A DNA stretch of 64,000 bases from Chitinimonas taiwanensis DSM 18899 (GCF_900119825.1 NZ_FPKR01000013.1:1061-65060); one strand, 5' to 3'. Numbered from the stretch's first letter, positions 1 through 9,521 are shown. Notes: generated from the sequence alone by a model not told the origin. Translations and numbers: made by a program.

Positions 1-1496
1 GGCTTGAGTTCAGCTTGGCCATTGTCCACATCGGTGACCGTCAGCTTGCCGCTGCTGGTCAGGGTGGTGTCTTCGGTGACGGAGCCAGTGTTCGTGTCGC
101 CGGCACCCGCGCCGATCACGGCGCCGTCGTTCGTGCCGGTCACATTGATGACGATCGTTCTGGTGCTACCGTCGTTCAGGGTGACGGTGAAGGTTTCCAC
201 GCGCGCTTCGTTGGCGGCCAGTTGCTCGGCGCGCGCGTCCAGCGTGTAGGTCCATTTGCCATCGCTGCCGATGCTGAGGCTGCCGTACTGGCCGGCCGGG
301 TTGGCCGCCACGAAGCGCAGGTCGGGGTTGTCGACATCGCTGGCGCTGAGCGTACCGCTGGTGCTTGGCTGGCTGTCTTCCACCACGCTGCCTGCGCCGC
401 TGCTGATGACCGGCAGATCGTCGACCGGCGTGACGCCGACATTGATGGTGACGGTATCGGTGCCGCCCTTGCCATCGCTGACCACGATGGTGAAGCTGTC
501 CGGGCCGTTGTAATTGCTGTTCGGGGTATAGGTCCAGCTGCCGTCCGGGTTGACGGCTACGCTGCCGTGGCTGGGGTCACTGCCCTTGCCGTAGTTGAGT
601 GGGTCGCCGTCCACATCGCTACCCGCCACGCTGCCGCTCAGCGGCGTGTCTTCCAGGGTGCTGACGTTCTGGCTGTTGCCGCCGTTGATGGTGGGTGCAT
701 CGTTGACCGGGTTGACGGTCACGCTGACCGTGGCGGTGCTGGTATTGCCGTTGGCATCCACCACCGTGTAGCTGATGGTGTCGCTGCCGTTGAAATTGCT
801 ATTCGGCACATAGCTGAGCGTGCCATCGGCATTGACACTGACGGTGCCATTGCCGGCGGTCGGCTGGCCCTGTACGCGCAGTCCGTCGCCATTGTCGTTG
901 CCCAGCACATTGATGCTGACCGTACCGTCCTCGTCCACCGTGGCCTGGTCATTATTCGCCTGCGGGCCATTCGGCTCGATTTCCGCGGCTGCTGCGGCGG
1001 CAGTACCCTGGGTGAATTCGACCGTGTCCGCCTCCGCTGCACGGGCGCTGCTGGTCAGCTCGATCGGGCTGGTGTCTTCGCTGATGCGTAGCAGGCGTAC
1101 GAAGCCGTGTGCATCGCCGCCCTCGCCGCCTGCCAGACCGGCAGCGGTCGGGTCGAGTTCCAGCGACAGGTCGCGTCCCTCGTTCAGGGCGGCGATCACC
1201 TGCTCGGCACCGGCGTTCAAATCGGCAATTGCCGCTTCGCTGGCATCCACTGGCGCGGTGCCGAGTAGATTGGCGTCGATCAACAGCGTGCGTTCAGCCG
1301 CCACAGCGACGCTCTGACCATTGGGCAGGCCCAGTTCCAGCTGGGTGCCGGCGGCGGTAATCAGCTGCTCGCCTTCCTGCACCGCATCACCCACGCGCAG
1401 CACGCGCTTATTGCCGTTGGCATCCACGGCCCAGGCCTGACCCTGCAGTTGAACCACAACACCACGGGCTTGGGCGGAAACTTGATTGGCGGCCAT
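1..1496 (-). CDS. LapA-like giant adhesin, N-terminal part (partial)
   Basis: The gene starts at the ATG at 1496 (AGGAG seven bases upstream) and runs off the window, so only about 498 residues are visible. Residues 1-110 look like the retention module of type I secreted, cell-anchored adhesins. They are followed by TAAG at residues 117-120, the motif that LapG-type periplasmic proteases cut in LapA. After about residue 180 come Ig-like/VCBS-type repeats of roughly 90-100 residues with recurring 'NDAP', 'DVDG', 'GTVSVN' and 'YTPNSN' motifs. Such proteins are secreted by a dedicated ABC exporter, plug the outer-membrane pore with the retention module, and mediate attachment and biofilm formation. 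The matching exporter genes lie just upstream. No LapD or LapG gene is visible here; they may lie outside the window. The C-terminal RTX/secretion signal is not in view. Confidence 0.85.
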   Translation of the reverse strand, partial: MAANQVSAQARGVVVQLQGQAWAVDANGNKRVLRVGDAVQEGEQLITAAGTQLELGLPNGQSVAVAAERTLLIDANLLGTAPVDASEAAIADLNAGAEQVIAALNEGRDLSLELDPTAAGLAGGEGGDAHGFVRLLRISEDTSPIELTSSARAAEADTVEFTQGTAAAAAAEIEPNGPQANNDQATVDEDGTVSINVLGNDNGDGLRVQGQPTAGNGTVSVNADGTLSYVPNSNFNGSDTISYTVVDANGNTSTATVSVTVNPVNDAPTINGGNSQNVSTLEDTPLSGSVAGSDVDGDPLNYGKGSDPSHGSVAVNPDGSWTYTPNSNYNGPDSFTIVVSDGKGGTDTVTINVGVTPVDDLPVISSGAGSVVEDSQPSTSGTLSASDVDNPDLRFVAANPAGQYGSLSIGSDGKWTYTLDARAEQLAANEARVETFTVTLNDGSTRTIVINVTGTNDGAVIGAGAGDTNTGSVTEDTTLTSSGKLTVTDVDNGQAELK

Positions 1497-1649
1497 GAAC
1501 GACTCCTGCGAAGACAATAAGGGCAATGTCCGGAATGCTAGCAAGCACAAGCCGGGGCCGATATTGTCCATCGGTACAGGGTGTGAGGCGGGGAAGCGGT
1601 CAAGCAGAGGGAACAGACCACCCAGCTGGCAGCCGGCCGGTGGAAAACC

Positions 1650-2276
1650 TTACTGGATGCCGTGTACGCGCAGTGCCAGCTGCAGGCGGTCGGTGATGCC
1701 GAGCTTGGCGAATGCGGCAGCCAGATGGGCTTTGACGGTGCGCTCGGTAATATTGCACTGGTTGGCGATATCGCGATTGGAAGCACCCTGCGCAACTAAG
1801 CGTGCCACTTCCTGCTCGCGCTCGGTCAGATCGCGCGCCCAATCGGGCTGGGCAGGTGCACGCACGGCCGCCGCGCGCTGCACGGTGGCCAGCAATTGCT
1901 GCATCAGCTCGCGCCCTACCCACACATTGCCGCTGGCCACCACATCCTGAATCTGGCGCAGCGTGTCAGCGTCGGCAAAGGCATGGCAGTACGCAGCACA
2001 GCCCTTTTCCAGCCAGGCCACGGCCGCATCGCGCTGCGGGTTCGCGCTAGCCAGCACCACGCGCGCATCAGCCAATAAGCTAACCCAGCGTGCATCGTCA
2101 CCACGCGGCAGATCAGGCAGGTCGGCATCCAGCCAGACCACGCTACCAGCCTGCACCGACTGCTGATGCAAGTCGGCGAAGCTGCCCAGCAGACGCGCTG
2201 GCACATCGCTCAGCGCGGCCTGCCAGTGGCGGGCCAGGCCGGGGTCATGGCTTACCAGGATTACGGATACGCTCAT
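1650..2276 (-). CDS. LuxR-family transcriptional regulator with degenerate receiver-like domain
   Basis: This 208-aa protein has a typical LuxR/GerE helix-turn-helix at residues 149-206 (LTEREQEVARLVAQG, then NRDIA and ERTVKAHL), so it should bind DNA. The first 120 residues have the size and predicted fold order of a response-regulator receiver, including 'VWLDADLPDL' near residue 50, but the usual acidic cluster near the N-terminus (DD or DE) is not there, so phosphorylation is doubtful. The start overlaps the stop of the LapC-like gene by four bases. It therefore belongs to the secretion operon and lies between the exporter genes and the adhesin gene. A role in controlling adhesin expression is inferred from position only. 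Confidence 0.75.
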   Translation of the reverse strand: MSVSVILVSHDPGLARHWQAALSDVPARLLGSFADLHQQSVQAGSVVWLDADLPDLPRGDDARWVSLLADARVVLASANPQRDAAVAWLEKGCAAYCHAFADADTLRQIQDVVASGNVWVGRELMQQLLATVQRAAAVRAPAQPDWARDLTEREQEVARLVAQGASNRDIANQCNITERTVKAHLAAAFAKLGITDRLQLALRVHGIQ

Positions 2277-3682
2277 CGTTCGGTCAGGGAGTTGGCCTTG
2301 GCACGCAGGATCGGCTTCAGCAGATAGGACAGGATGGTCTTCTTGCCGGTCAGGATGTCCACCTCGGCCACCATGCCAGGAATGATGGGTAGTTTCTGTG
2401 GCCCCAGGCTGCTCGACTTGGTACGCACGCGCACCAAGAAGAAGGCATTGCCGCGCTCATCGGTCACCGTGTCGGCGCTGATGTGTTCGAGCGTGGCATC
2501 CAGGCCACCATAGGTCGAGTAATCGTAGGCACTGAACTTGACCTGGGCCGACTGGCCAGGACGCAGGAAGGCGATGTCCTTAGGCAGGATGCGCGCTTCC
2601 AGCACCAGCGCATCATCGGTCGGCACCACTTCGACCAGGTCCTTGCCCGGCTGCACCACACCCCCCACGGTATTCACCAGCAGTTGCTTGATGGTGCCGC
2701 GCACCGGCGAGCGGATCTCGGTCTGCTTGACTCGGTCCTGCAGCGCCGCGCTGCCTTCCGACAGCGTGCTGAGCTTGGCATTGGTCTCGCTCAGCTCGGT
2801 GCGCGCCTGGTTGCGGAAGCTCAGCTCCACCTCCTGGATCTTGCGGCTGGCCTCGCTCATGGCAGCCTGGATGCGCGGAATATCAGCATTCGCGCTATCG
2901 CGCTCGCCACGCAGGCGCGACACCTCGCGCTCCAGGCGCAGCAGCTCCACATCCGACACCGCGCCGGTGCGGGCCAGCGGTCGAGTCAGTTCCAGCTCGC
3001 GCGCGGTTAGCTCATAGCCACGCGCCGCGCTCTCGCGCTTGGCACGCAGCGAGTTCAGCTCCTGGCTGCGCTGCGCGAGCTGTTCGCGCGCCACACCCAC
3101 GCCAGCATCCAGCTCGGCGCGGCGCGATTCATAGAGCGCTCGCTCCTGCTCGGCCAAATCGGGCGCCTGCTGGCTGACTTCGGGCGGCGCCAGAAAAGGC
3201 TTGCCATCAGCCAGCGCCTGCAAGCGTGCGGCCTTGGCCAGCAGGGCCAGATACTGGACCTGATTTTCACGCAACGAGGACACCATGCGGGTCGGGTCCA
3301 CCTTGAGCAGCAGATCGCCGGCCCGCACCGACTGGCCTTCGCGCACCAGAATCTGCGACACAATGCCGCCATCCAGGCTTTGCAGAATTTGCACCTGGCG
3401 CGAGGGAATCACCTTGCCTTCGCCACGCGTCACCTCATCAATCGGCGACAAGCCGGCCCAGACCAACAGAATCAGCGTGGCGCCCGCACTGATCCAGATC
3501 ACCGCGCGCGAGCCGCGTGGCGTCTGCTCGGCAATCGCCCAGTCGGCGTTGTGATCGAAATCGTCATCATCGGCCTCGCCGGGCACGACAGCCTCGATGC
3601 CCTTGTCCAGCCATACCGAGACGCGTGCATACAACGCCTGCCAGCGCGCCAGCAGCTTTTGCCAGATCGTCTGCTTATCCAT
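2273..3682 (-). CDS. HlyD-family membrane fusion protein of type I secretion (LapC-like)
   Basis: A 469-aa periplasmic adaptor that links the inner-membrane ABC exporter to an outer-membrane TolC-like channel. One membrane segment lies near residues 60-82 (ISAGATLILLVWAGL). It is followed by a lipoyl/biotinyl-like half-motif (VREGQSVRAGDLLLKVD) near residue 120, a long coiled-coil rich in Arg, Glu and Leu (about 170-330), and a C-terminal beta-barrel region with the second hairpin half (RSPVRGTIKQLLVNTVGG). Length and order fit HlyD/LapC. The start codon overlaps the stop of the ABC transporter by one base, and the end overlaps the LuxR gene by four, so the three are translationally coupled. 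Confidence 0.92.
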   Translation of the reverse strand: MDKQTIWQKLLARWQALYARVSVWLDKGIEAVVPGEADDDDFDHNADWAIAEQTPRGSRAVIWISAGATLILLVWAGLSPIDEVTRGEGKVIPSRQVQILQSLDGGIVSQILVREGQSVRAGDLLLKVDPTRMVSSLRENQVQYLALLAKAARLQALADGKPFLAPPEVSQQAPDLAEQERALYESRRAELDAGVGVAREQLAQRSQELNSLRAKRESAARGYELTARELELTRPLARTGAVSDVELLRLEREVSRLRGERDSANADIPRIQAAMSEASRKIQEVELSFRNQARTELSETNAKLSTLSEGSAALQDRVKQTEIRSPVRGTIKQLLVNTVGGVVQPGKDLVEVVPTDDALVLEARILPKDIAFLRPGQSAQVKFSAYDYSTYGGLDATLEHISADTVTDERGNAFFLVRVRTKSSSLGPQKLPIIPGMVAEVDILTGKKTILSYLLKPILRAKANSLTER

Positions 3683-5874
3683 CAGCCTGCCCTGCCAATC
3701 CGGCCATGTTGCAGTGCTTCAACCACCTGGGCCTTGGGCCCGTCGGCCATGATCTGACCGCCGTCGATGACGATCAGCCGGTCGACCAGCTCCAGCAGTG
3801 AGGTGCGGTGGGTGACCAGCACCACGGTCTTGTGCGAGGCGAACTGACGCAGGCGCGCCTTGAGCGCCTCCTCGCTCTGGTGGTCCATCGCGCTGCTTGG
3901 TTCATCCAGCAGCAACATGGGCGGGTCGTTCAGCATGGCGCGGGCAATGCCCACCGCCTGGCGCTGCCCACCGGACAGCGACTCGCCGCGCTCGCCGATC
4001 TGCATATCAAACCCGCTCGGATGGCGGTCGGCGAATTCCTTCACCCCGGCCACATTCGCCGCAGCCAGGATCATCTGGTCGTCCGCAAACGGCGCGCCGA
4101 AGGCGATGTTTTCCTTCAACGATCCATAGAAAAGATTGATGTCCTGTGGCACAAAGCCAATCGCGCGGCGCAGCTCGGCCGGGTCGATCTGGCGCACATC
4201 GATGCCATCGATGAGCACCGCGCCATCGCTGGGCTGGTACAGGCCCAGAATCAGGCGCTGGATGGTGGACTTACCCGAGCCGACCCGGCCGATGATGCCC
4301 ACCTTCTCGCCCGCGCGGATCTTGAACGAGACCTTGTTCAGCGCCGCATCCTCGCGGCCCGGATAGGCAAAGCTGACATTCTGGAATTCGATGCGCCCCT
4401 GAAAGCGCGTGCGATGCAGGAAGGCCGACTCGTCCGGCCGCTCGGTCTCGGCCTTCATATGGGTTTCCACGGCTGCAAGGCCGGCACGCGCGTTCTGGTA
4501 CTGCATCAACAGGCCCGCTACCTGGCCAAACGGTGCCATGGCGCGGCCGGACAGCATCGAAGCGGCAATGATGGCACCCATGCTGATCTGGTTATCGATA
4601 AGCAGGTAGACACCCGCGATCACCACCGCAATCGACACCAGCTGGGTCACTGTCTGCGCGAGGTTCAGCGTGGTGGAGGACAGCAGCTTGAGCTTGGAGC
4701 CAGTCTGGGCCAGGAAGATGGTGGCCTGCTCCCAGCGACGCTGGAAGATGCTTTCCGCCACCATGAACTTGATCGTCTCAAGCCCCACCAGGCTCTCCAC
4801 CAGGGTGGCATTGCGCTGGGCTGCGGCGCGCTGACTCACGTCCACCAGCTCCTGCATCTTCTGCTGGCTGAGCATGGACACGATGATCACGATGGCCATG
4901 CCCAAGAGCGGCGGCAGGATCAGCCAGGGGGAAATCCAGATCAGCACCAAGAGGAAGATCAGCACAAAGGGCAGATCGACCAGGGTGGTGACGGTGGCGG
5001 AGGCGATGAATTCACGCACCGATTCGAATGCGCGCAAATTGGCTGCAAAAGAGCCCACCGAGGCCGGCCGCGCCGACAGCTTGAGCCCCAGCACGCGTTC
5101 CATGATCAGCGAGGACAGCGTGACATCGATGCGTTTACCAGCGGTATCGATGATGTGCGCACGCAGGCCGCGCAGGATGAAATCGAACACCAGCATCAAG
5201 GAAGCGCCCAGCGCCAGCACCCACAGCGTTTCTTCGGCACGGTTGGGCACCACGCGGTCGTACACATTCATGGAAAACAACGGGATGGCCAGCGCGAACA
5301 GATTGATCAGCAACGCCGCGATCAGGGTGTCGCGATACAGGCGCCAGTTCTGCGCCACCACGCCCCAGAACCAGTGCCGGCTGCGCACCTGGCTGGTTTC
5401 CGGCGCACGGGCATCGAAATGGAATTTGGGGCGGATGAAGAACACCACGCCGGTATAGAGCGCTTCCAGTTCCTCCCGACTCAGCACATCGGCCGATTCG
5501 CCGCCCTCCGGATAGCGCACGCGCGCTTCGCCGGTAGGCAGCCATTCGAGCAGGATGCAGGCGAGCTTGCCCTTCAGCAGCAGGATGGCCGGCAGGAGGC
5601 CGGGGCGCAGCTCGGCCAGCGGGCGGCGCACGATGCGTGCCGTCATGCCGGCCCGTGCGGCTGCGCGCGGCAACAAGCCCGGCGTCAGGCGGTTGTCTTC
5701 CAGCGGCAGGCCGGCCGACAGCGATTCATGGGTGGTGGTGATGCCGAAGATGCGTGCGATCGAGACCACGCAGTCGAGCAGAGGATCAAAACGCGTCTGG
5801 TGTTCGCCAACATGCCAGGAAAAAGAATCGGCCAGGGCAGCATCAGCGGGGGTAGCAGGGTTCGACGTGCTCAT
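3682..5874 (-). CDS. Type I secretion ABC transporter/permease (LapB-like)
   Basis: A 730-aa inner-membrane ABC exporter that energises secretion of the adjacent adhesin. The order is an N-terminal C39-peptidase-like domain (about residues 20-140), a six-helix membrane domain (about 165-450), and an ATPase domain with Walker A GRVGSGKST (near 530), signature LSGGQRQ (near 634), Walker B MLLLDEPSSAMD (near 655) and an H-loop histidine in VTHRTSL. The peptidase-like domain has a cysteine in 'DPLLDC' that seems to align with the second rather than the catalytic cysteine of C39 enzymes, so the domain is probably a non-cleaving substrate-binding (CLD) domain, as in HlyB/LapB. It is the first gene of the operon; the 215 bases upstream hold no gene. 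Confidence 0.93.
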   Translation of the reverse strand: MSTSNPATPADAALADSFSWHVGEHQTRFDPLLDCVVSIARIFGITTTHESLSAGLPLEDNRLTPGLLPRAAARAGMTARIVRRPLAELRPGLLPAILLLKGKLACILLEWLPTGEARVRYPEGGESADVLSREELEALYTGVVFFIRPKFHFDARAPETSQVRSRHWFWGVVAQNWRLYRDTLIAALLINLFALAIPLFSMNVYDRVVPNRAEETLWVLALGASLMLVFDFILRGLRAHIIDTAGKRIDVTLSSLIMERVLGLKLSARPASVGSFAANLRAFESVREFIASATVTTLVDLPFVLIFLLVLIWISPWLILPPLLGMAIVIIVSMLSQQKMQELVDVSQRAAAQRNATLVESLVGLETIKFMVAESIFQRRWEQATIFLAQTGSKLKLLSSTTLNLAQTVTQLVSIAVVIAGVYLLIDNQISMGAIIAASMLSGRAMAPFGQVAGLLMQYQNARAGLAAVETHMKAETERPDESAFLHRTRFQGRIEFQNVSFAYPGREDAALNKVSFKIRAGEKVGIIGRVGSGKSTIQRLILGLYQPSDGAVLIDGIDVRQIDPAELRRAIGFVPQDINLFYGSLKENIAFGAPFADDQMILAAANVAGVKEFADRHPSGFDMQIGERGESLSGGQRQAVGIARAMLNDPPMLLLDEPSSAMDHQSEEALKARLRQFASHKTVVLVTHRTSLLELVDRLIVIDGGQIMADGPKAQVVEALQHGRIGRAG

Positions 5875-6089
5875 AGATTCCAGATGGTCGTCCAGGGTCG
5901 GTGTGGAAGGCGGTGATACCAGCTTGAACTGGCCTCAAACCCCTGTGGCAGCAGGCATCGTGTACCCCGCCCTTCCAGCGCCGGGTGGCAAGCTTAATCG
6001 GGCTATTGGGGCAACGCCAAGCCTACACAAAACATTATCAAATGATGATTTTCCGCTCGACAACTTATCCACATAGGCCGCGTCAGCGC

Positions 6090-6413
6090 CTAGAGGATCA
6101 TGCTGTCGTCGCCGAGCAGGTTCAAGGCACCGGCCAGCTTATTGCGCACGCCCTTGCGCGCATTGAGCTTCTTTTGCGCCGCCTCGGGCAGGTCGGTCAG
6201 TTTTATGACTTTGTTCTGAATCAGCGTATCGATCACATCTTCGATCACGCGCACGAAATCAGCGTCCAGCGCATTGAAATTGGCGCCATTGCGCCCTTCG
6301 GCCAGGAATTGCTGCACCTCGGGGTCGCTCTCGGCCAGCGGCAAGGCACCAGCCAGTTCCTGGCGCGACAGAGTTTGGATGGCGCCATCCGCGCCGCGTA
6401 TTGCATACAGCAT
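6090..6413 (-). CDS. Conserved protein, 'tryptophan synthase subunit beta-like' family
   Basis: A 107-aa soluble protein. The ATG at 6413 is chosen because GGAGA lies six bases upstream and the conserved N-terminus (MLYAIRGADGAIQTLSR) starts there; a longer reading upstream is low quality. The middle (SDPEVQQFLAEG, then ALDADFVRVIEDVIDTLI) and the end (ITDLP-type KLTDLPEAAQKKLNAR) match a small family in gamma- and betaproteobacteria that databases label 'tryptophan synthase subunit beta like' although it has no enzyme domain. The function is unknown. It is a lone gene between the secretion locus and a tRNA. Confidence 0.7.
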   Translation of the reverse strand: MLYAIRGADGAIQTLSRQELAGALPLAESDPEVQQFLAEGRNGANFNALDADFVRVIEDVIDTLIQNKVIKLTDLPEAAQKKLNARKGVRNKLAGALNLLGDDSMIL

Positions 6414-6534
6414 GCTGTTCTCCGCACCGGGCTGAGGCCGGCAGTCTGCAGGGATTATGGCCAGCCGGGGCCGGCAAGGCCAGCCGCGCACAGAATATAG
6501 ATGGAGAGCAGGGACAGCGCCGCAGGCGCATAAA

Positions 6535-6561
6535 GAAAAAGCCCGCACAGAGCGGGCTTTT
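6535..6561 (-). terminator. Intrinsic terminator of the tRNA-Thr transcript
   Basis: A GCCCGC/GCGGGC hairpin with a five-base loop. It is followed on the minus strand by a run of five T, directly downstream of the tRNA gene. Confidence 0.8.
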
Positions 6562-6573
6562 CATGCATCGGGG

Positions 6574-6649
6574 TGGTGCCGGAGATAGGAGTCGAACCTA
6601 CGACCTTCGCATTACGAATGCGCTGCTCTACCAACTGAGCTACACCGGC
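6574..6649 (-). tRNA. tRNA-Thr (anticodon CGT)
   Basis: The minus strand gives a 76-nt cloverleaf that includes an encoded CCA end. The D arm is AGCTCAGTTGGTAGAGC, the anticodon loop is TTCGTAA (anticodon CGT, reading ACG), and the T arm contains GGTTCGACTCC. The acceptor stem starts GCCGG and ends CCGGC-A-CCA, with a single U-U mismatch at the sixth pair. It closely resembles the thrW-type tRNA of E. coli from memory. A terminator follows within 20 bases. Confidence 0.95.
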
Positions 6650-6914
6650 TTTCCAGTACTTGCGTACAGCTTTACGACCGTGGCAGTGGCTGCCTGGGCG
6701 TAAAGAGGCGCGAATTATACTGAGCCACCTGGCCTTGGGCAATCACAGCGCGCCAGATTCTCGACTGCCTCCCCCTGCCGCAGCACGCGGCAGCGCCATT
6801 TATATATTGCCGGCTTTCCTCAGACCGCAACAAAACCGCCAAGAAGCTGTAATGCGCGGCCGGAATAATCGCGCCTTCTTCAACCCGACCGCCCTACTTC
6901 CCGAGGACAGCGCC

Positions 6915-8942
6915 ATGAATTATCTGGATGACAGCGAGAACAGCTCCGTTAATCCTTCCCAAGCCGAACATTTCAACCAGCTGGTTGAGCGCGTGGTCAC
7001 GCGCCGCGGCGTACTCAAGAGCGGCCTGGGCCTGGGCGCGCTGACCTTCCTGAGCGGCAGCCTGGCCGCCTGCGGCAGTGATGATGCCGCGCCGGCCGTG
7101 GTGACCCCGCCGGCCGCACCGATGATCAACTTCAAGGCCGTTGCCGCCAATAGCGGCAATGCCATCGTGGTGCCCGAAGGCTACAAGGCCGAAGCCTTCG
7201 TGCCCTGGGGCACACCGCTGGTCAAAGGTGCACCGGCCTGGAAGCCGGACGGCTCGAACACCGCTGCCGACCAGGCGCTGCAGATGGGTGACAACCACGA
7301 CGGCATGCATTTCTTCCCAATGAGCGAAGGCAATAGCAACGAAGGCCTGCTGGTGATGAACCATGAGTACATCAACCCCGAGTACTTCTATGCCGCCGAA
7401 GCGGGCCAGACAGACATTTACGGCACCTGGACCCTGGACAAGGTGCGTAAGGCACAGCATGCACACGGCGTGTCGGTCGTGCATGTGAAGAAGGATGCCG
7501 CCGGCAAGTGGGGCGTGGTGGCTGATTCGGCTTACAACCGCCGCATCCACGGCAACACCGCCATGGCGATTACCGGTCCAGCCGCTGGCCACAGCCTGAT
7601 GCAGACCAGCGCCGACCCCTTTGGCAGCTATGCCTTTGGCACCCTGAACAACTGCGGCAATGGCTGGACCCCGTGGGGCACCTACCTGACCTGCGAAGAA
7701 AACTTCAACAGCTACTTCAGCACCACCGTGGCTGGCGCAACCCGTACGGCGCTGATGTCGCGCTACGGCCTGGCCACCGGCAACACCCCATATCAATGGC
7801 ACTTGCTCGACAATCGCTTCGACTGGGCCAAGGAGCCGAACGAGTCGAACCGCTTTGGCTGGATCGTGGAAATCGATCCCTTCGACCCGGCTTCGACGCC
7901 GAAGAAGCGCACTGCACTCGGCCGCATCAAGCACGAGAATGCCGCCTATGTACTGACCGACGACAAGCGCGTGGTCGTCTACATGGGCGACGACCAGGCC
8001 GATGAGTTCGTCTACAAATTCGTCTCGGACGGCAAGTTCGACCCGGCTAACCCGAATGCCAACAAGAACCTGCTCGACCACGGCAAGCTCTATGTGGCCA
8101 AGTTCGGCGATGGCACCACCAAGGGCGACAGCATGGGCACCGGCGAGTGGATTCTGCTCGACAAGGCAGCCAACCCCATCCTGGCCGCCAATGCCAGCTT
8201 CCCCGATCAAGCCACCGTGCTGATCAATACGCGTCAGGCAGCCACCGTGGTTGACGCCACCAAGATGGATCGCCCGGAATGGGTGACCGTGCATCCGAGC
8301 ACCCGTGAGGTCTACCTGACCCTGACCAATAACTCGGGTCGCAACGACGCCACGCCGCTCAACGATGCCAACCCGCGTGCGAACAATGTCTACGGCCAGA
8401 TCATCCGCTGGCGCGAGGCCGGCAATAACCCGGCCGCCACCACCTTCGAGTGGGATCACTTCGTGCTGGCTGGCAACCCGACGGCCAACCCGCTCAAGTC
8501 GGCCGGTTCGGCCAATATCACCGCCGACAACACCTTCAACAGCCCGGACGGCCTGGCTTTCGATCCGGAAGGCCGCCTGTGGATCCAGACCGACGGTGCC
8601 AATAGCAATACCGGCAACTACGCCGGTCAGGGCAATAACCAGATGCTGGTTGGCGACCCGAAGACCAAGGAAATCCGTCGCTTCCTGGTCGGACCGGATG
8701 GCTGTGAAGTCACCGGCATCACCTGGACACCGGATATGAAGACCATGTTCGTCAATATCCAGCACCCGGGCGAAGTAGGCAGCCACCCACGCAAGCCGAC
8801 CATCCCGGCCGGCGTGAACCAGGATCTGTATCTGGCACAAAACCCGACTGCCTTCAGCAGCTGGCCGAATGCCGCTGGCGGCCGCCCGCGCTCGGCCACC
8901 GTGATCGTCACCAAGATCGACGGCGGTAAGATCGGCAGCTAA
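6915..8942 (+). CDS. PhoX-family (DUF839) phosphatase, Tat-exported
   Basis: A 675-aa protein from the ATG at 6915 (GAGGA eight bases upstream). It has a Tat signal: a twin-arginine (TRRGVLKSGLGLGALTF) near residue 32, then a hydrophobic stretch ending in 'LAACGS'. The rest matches the DUF839/PhoX beta-propeller family: 'DGMHFFPM', 'NHEYINPEY', 'TYLTCEENFNSYF', 'RFGWIVEIDPFDP', 'SPDGLAFDPEGRLWIQTDG' and 'HPGE' near the end. PhoX enzymes are calcium/iron phosphomonoesterases in the periplasm that release phosphate from organic esters. Substrate and metal are inferred from the family. It stands alone and is closed by a terminator. Phosphate control is plausible, but I see no convincing Pho box. 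Confidence 0.88.
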   Translation: MNYLDDSENSSVNPSQAEHFNQLVERVVTRRGVLKSGLGLGALTFLSGSLAACGSDDAAPAVVTPPAAPMINFKAVAANSGNAIVVPEGYKAEAFVPWGTPLVKGAPAWKPDGSNTAADQALQMGDNHDGMHFFPMSEGNSNEGLLVMNHEYINPEYFYAAEAGQTDIYGTWTLDKVRKAQHAHGVSVVHVKKDAAGKWGVVADSAYNRRIHGNTAMAITGPAAGHSLMQTSADPFGSYAFGTLNNCGNGWTPWGTYLTCEENFNSYFSTTVAGATRTALMSRYGLATGNTPYQWHLLDNRFDWAKEPNESNRFGWIVEIDPFDPASTPKKRTALGRIKHENAAYVLTDDKRVVVYMGDDQADEFVYKFVSDGKFDPANPNANKNLLDHGKLYVAKFGDGTTKGDSMGTGEWILLDKAANPILAANASFPDQATVLINTRQAATVVDATKMDRPEWVTVHPSTREVYLTLTNNSGRNDATPLNDANPRANNVYGQIIRWREAGNNPAATTFEWDHFVLAGNPTANPLKSAGSANITADNTFNSPDGLAFDPEGRLWIQTDGANSNTGNYAGQGNNQMLVGDPKTKEIRRFLVGPDGCEVTGITWTPDMKTMFVNIQHPGEVGSHPRKPTIPAGVNQDLYLAQNPTAFSSWPNAAGGRPRSATVIVTKIDGGKIGS

Positions 8943-8964
8943 GGCTGTTGTTGACTTAGCCACA

Positions 8965-9000
8965 GCAGGGGCCAGCGCAAGCTGGCCCCTGCTGCTTTTA
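8965..9000 (+). terminator. Intrinsic terminator after the PhoX-type gene
   Basis: A 12-bp perfect stem (GCAGGGGCCAGC with its complement) around a GCAA tetraloop. A short T-rich tail follows (TGCTTTTA). Confidence 0.8.
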
Positions 9001-9107
9001 CACGACGATCACGCTAGGCTGCGGGCAAGCCACTTCGGCGCAGGGCTCGCGTATCATCGCGCCAACGCGAATCGCGTCAGATCCATCCATCTCAACAGGA
9101 CCTCAGC

Positions 9108-9434
9108 ATGAGCAATCTGATCATTGAAGACATTACCGTCGGCGACGGCGCCGAAGCAAAGGCAGGCCAGGAAGTGACCGTGCATTACACCGGCTGGCTG
9201 CTGGACGGCCCGAAGTTCGATTCGAGCAAGGACCGCGGCATGCCGTTCAGCTTTCCGCTCGGCGCCGGCCATGTGATCAAGGGCTGGGACCAGGGCGTGC
9301 AAGGCATGAAGATCGGCGGCACACGCAAGCTGACCATTCCGGCTGAACTCGGTTACGGCGCACGTGGCGCCGGCGGGGTGATCCCGCCGAACGCCACCCT
9401 GGTGTTCGAAGTCGAGTTGCTCGGCCTGGAATAA
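9108..9434 (+). CDS. FKBP-type peptidyl-prolyl cis-trans isomerase
   Basis: A 108-aa single-domain FKBP with no signal peptide, so cytoplasmic. The fold is nearly complete and canonical: [73 protein letters not shown]. These include the residues lining the active pocket (Y, F, D, V-I, W, Y, F in family order). It catalyses rotation about Xaa-Pro bonds during folding. AGGA lies eight bases before the ATG. It is monocistronic, with a terminator immediately downstream. Confidence 0.95.
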   Translation: MSNLIIEDITVGDGAEAKAGQEVTVHYTGWLLDGPKFDSSKDRGMPFSFPLGAGHVIKGWDQGVQGMKIGGTRKLTIPAELGYGARGAGGVIPPNATLVFEVELLGLE

Positions 9435-9445
9435 GCACTACCCTG

Positions 9446-9474
9446 AATGGCGACCGCGAGGTCGCCATTTTCTT
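9446..9474 (+). terminator. Intrinsic terminator after the FKBP gene
   Basis: A 10-bp stem (AATGGCGACC/GGTCGCCATT) around a GCGA loop, followed by TTCTT. Confidence 0.8.
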
Positions 9475-9521
9475 ATCCGCAGTCCTACGTAACACCGCCC
9501 ACAATAACGAGGAGACACCTT

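Noticed and set aside
5400..5874. Active C39 peptidase in the LapB-like exporter
   Set aside because: The only nearby cysteine (DPLLDC) aligns with the second, non-catalytic position, and the adhesin has no double-glycine leader.
3808..5916. Long open frame (702 aa) on the plus strand opposite the ABC transporter
   Set aside because: It mirrors a clear ABC exporter in another frame; composition is His/Gln/Arg-rich with no domain. High-GC genes often leave such shadows. The same applies to 14941-17073, 31126-33582, 39719-41617 and 6894-8963.
6836..6853. Possible Pho box (CTGTAAT at 6847) upstream of the PhoX-type gene
   Set aside because: The second half-site 11 bases upstream (CCGCCAA) matches only 4 of 7 positions and no matching -10 follows at the right distance.
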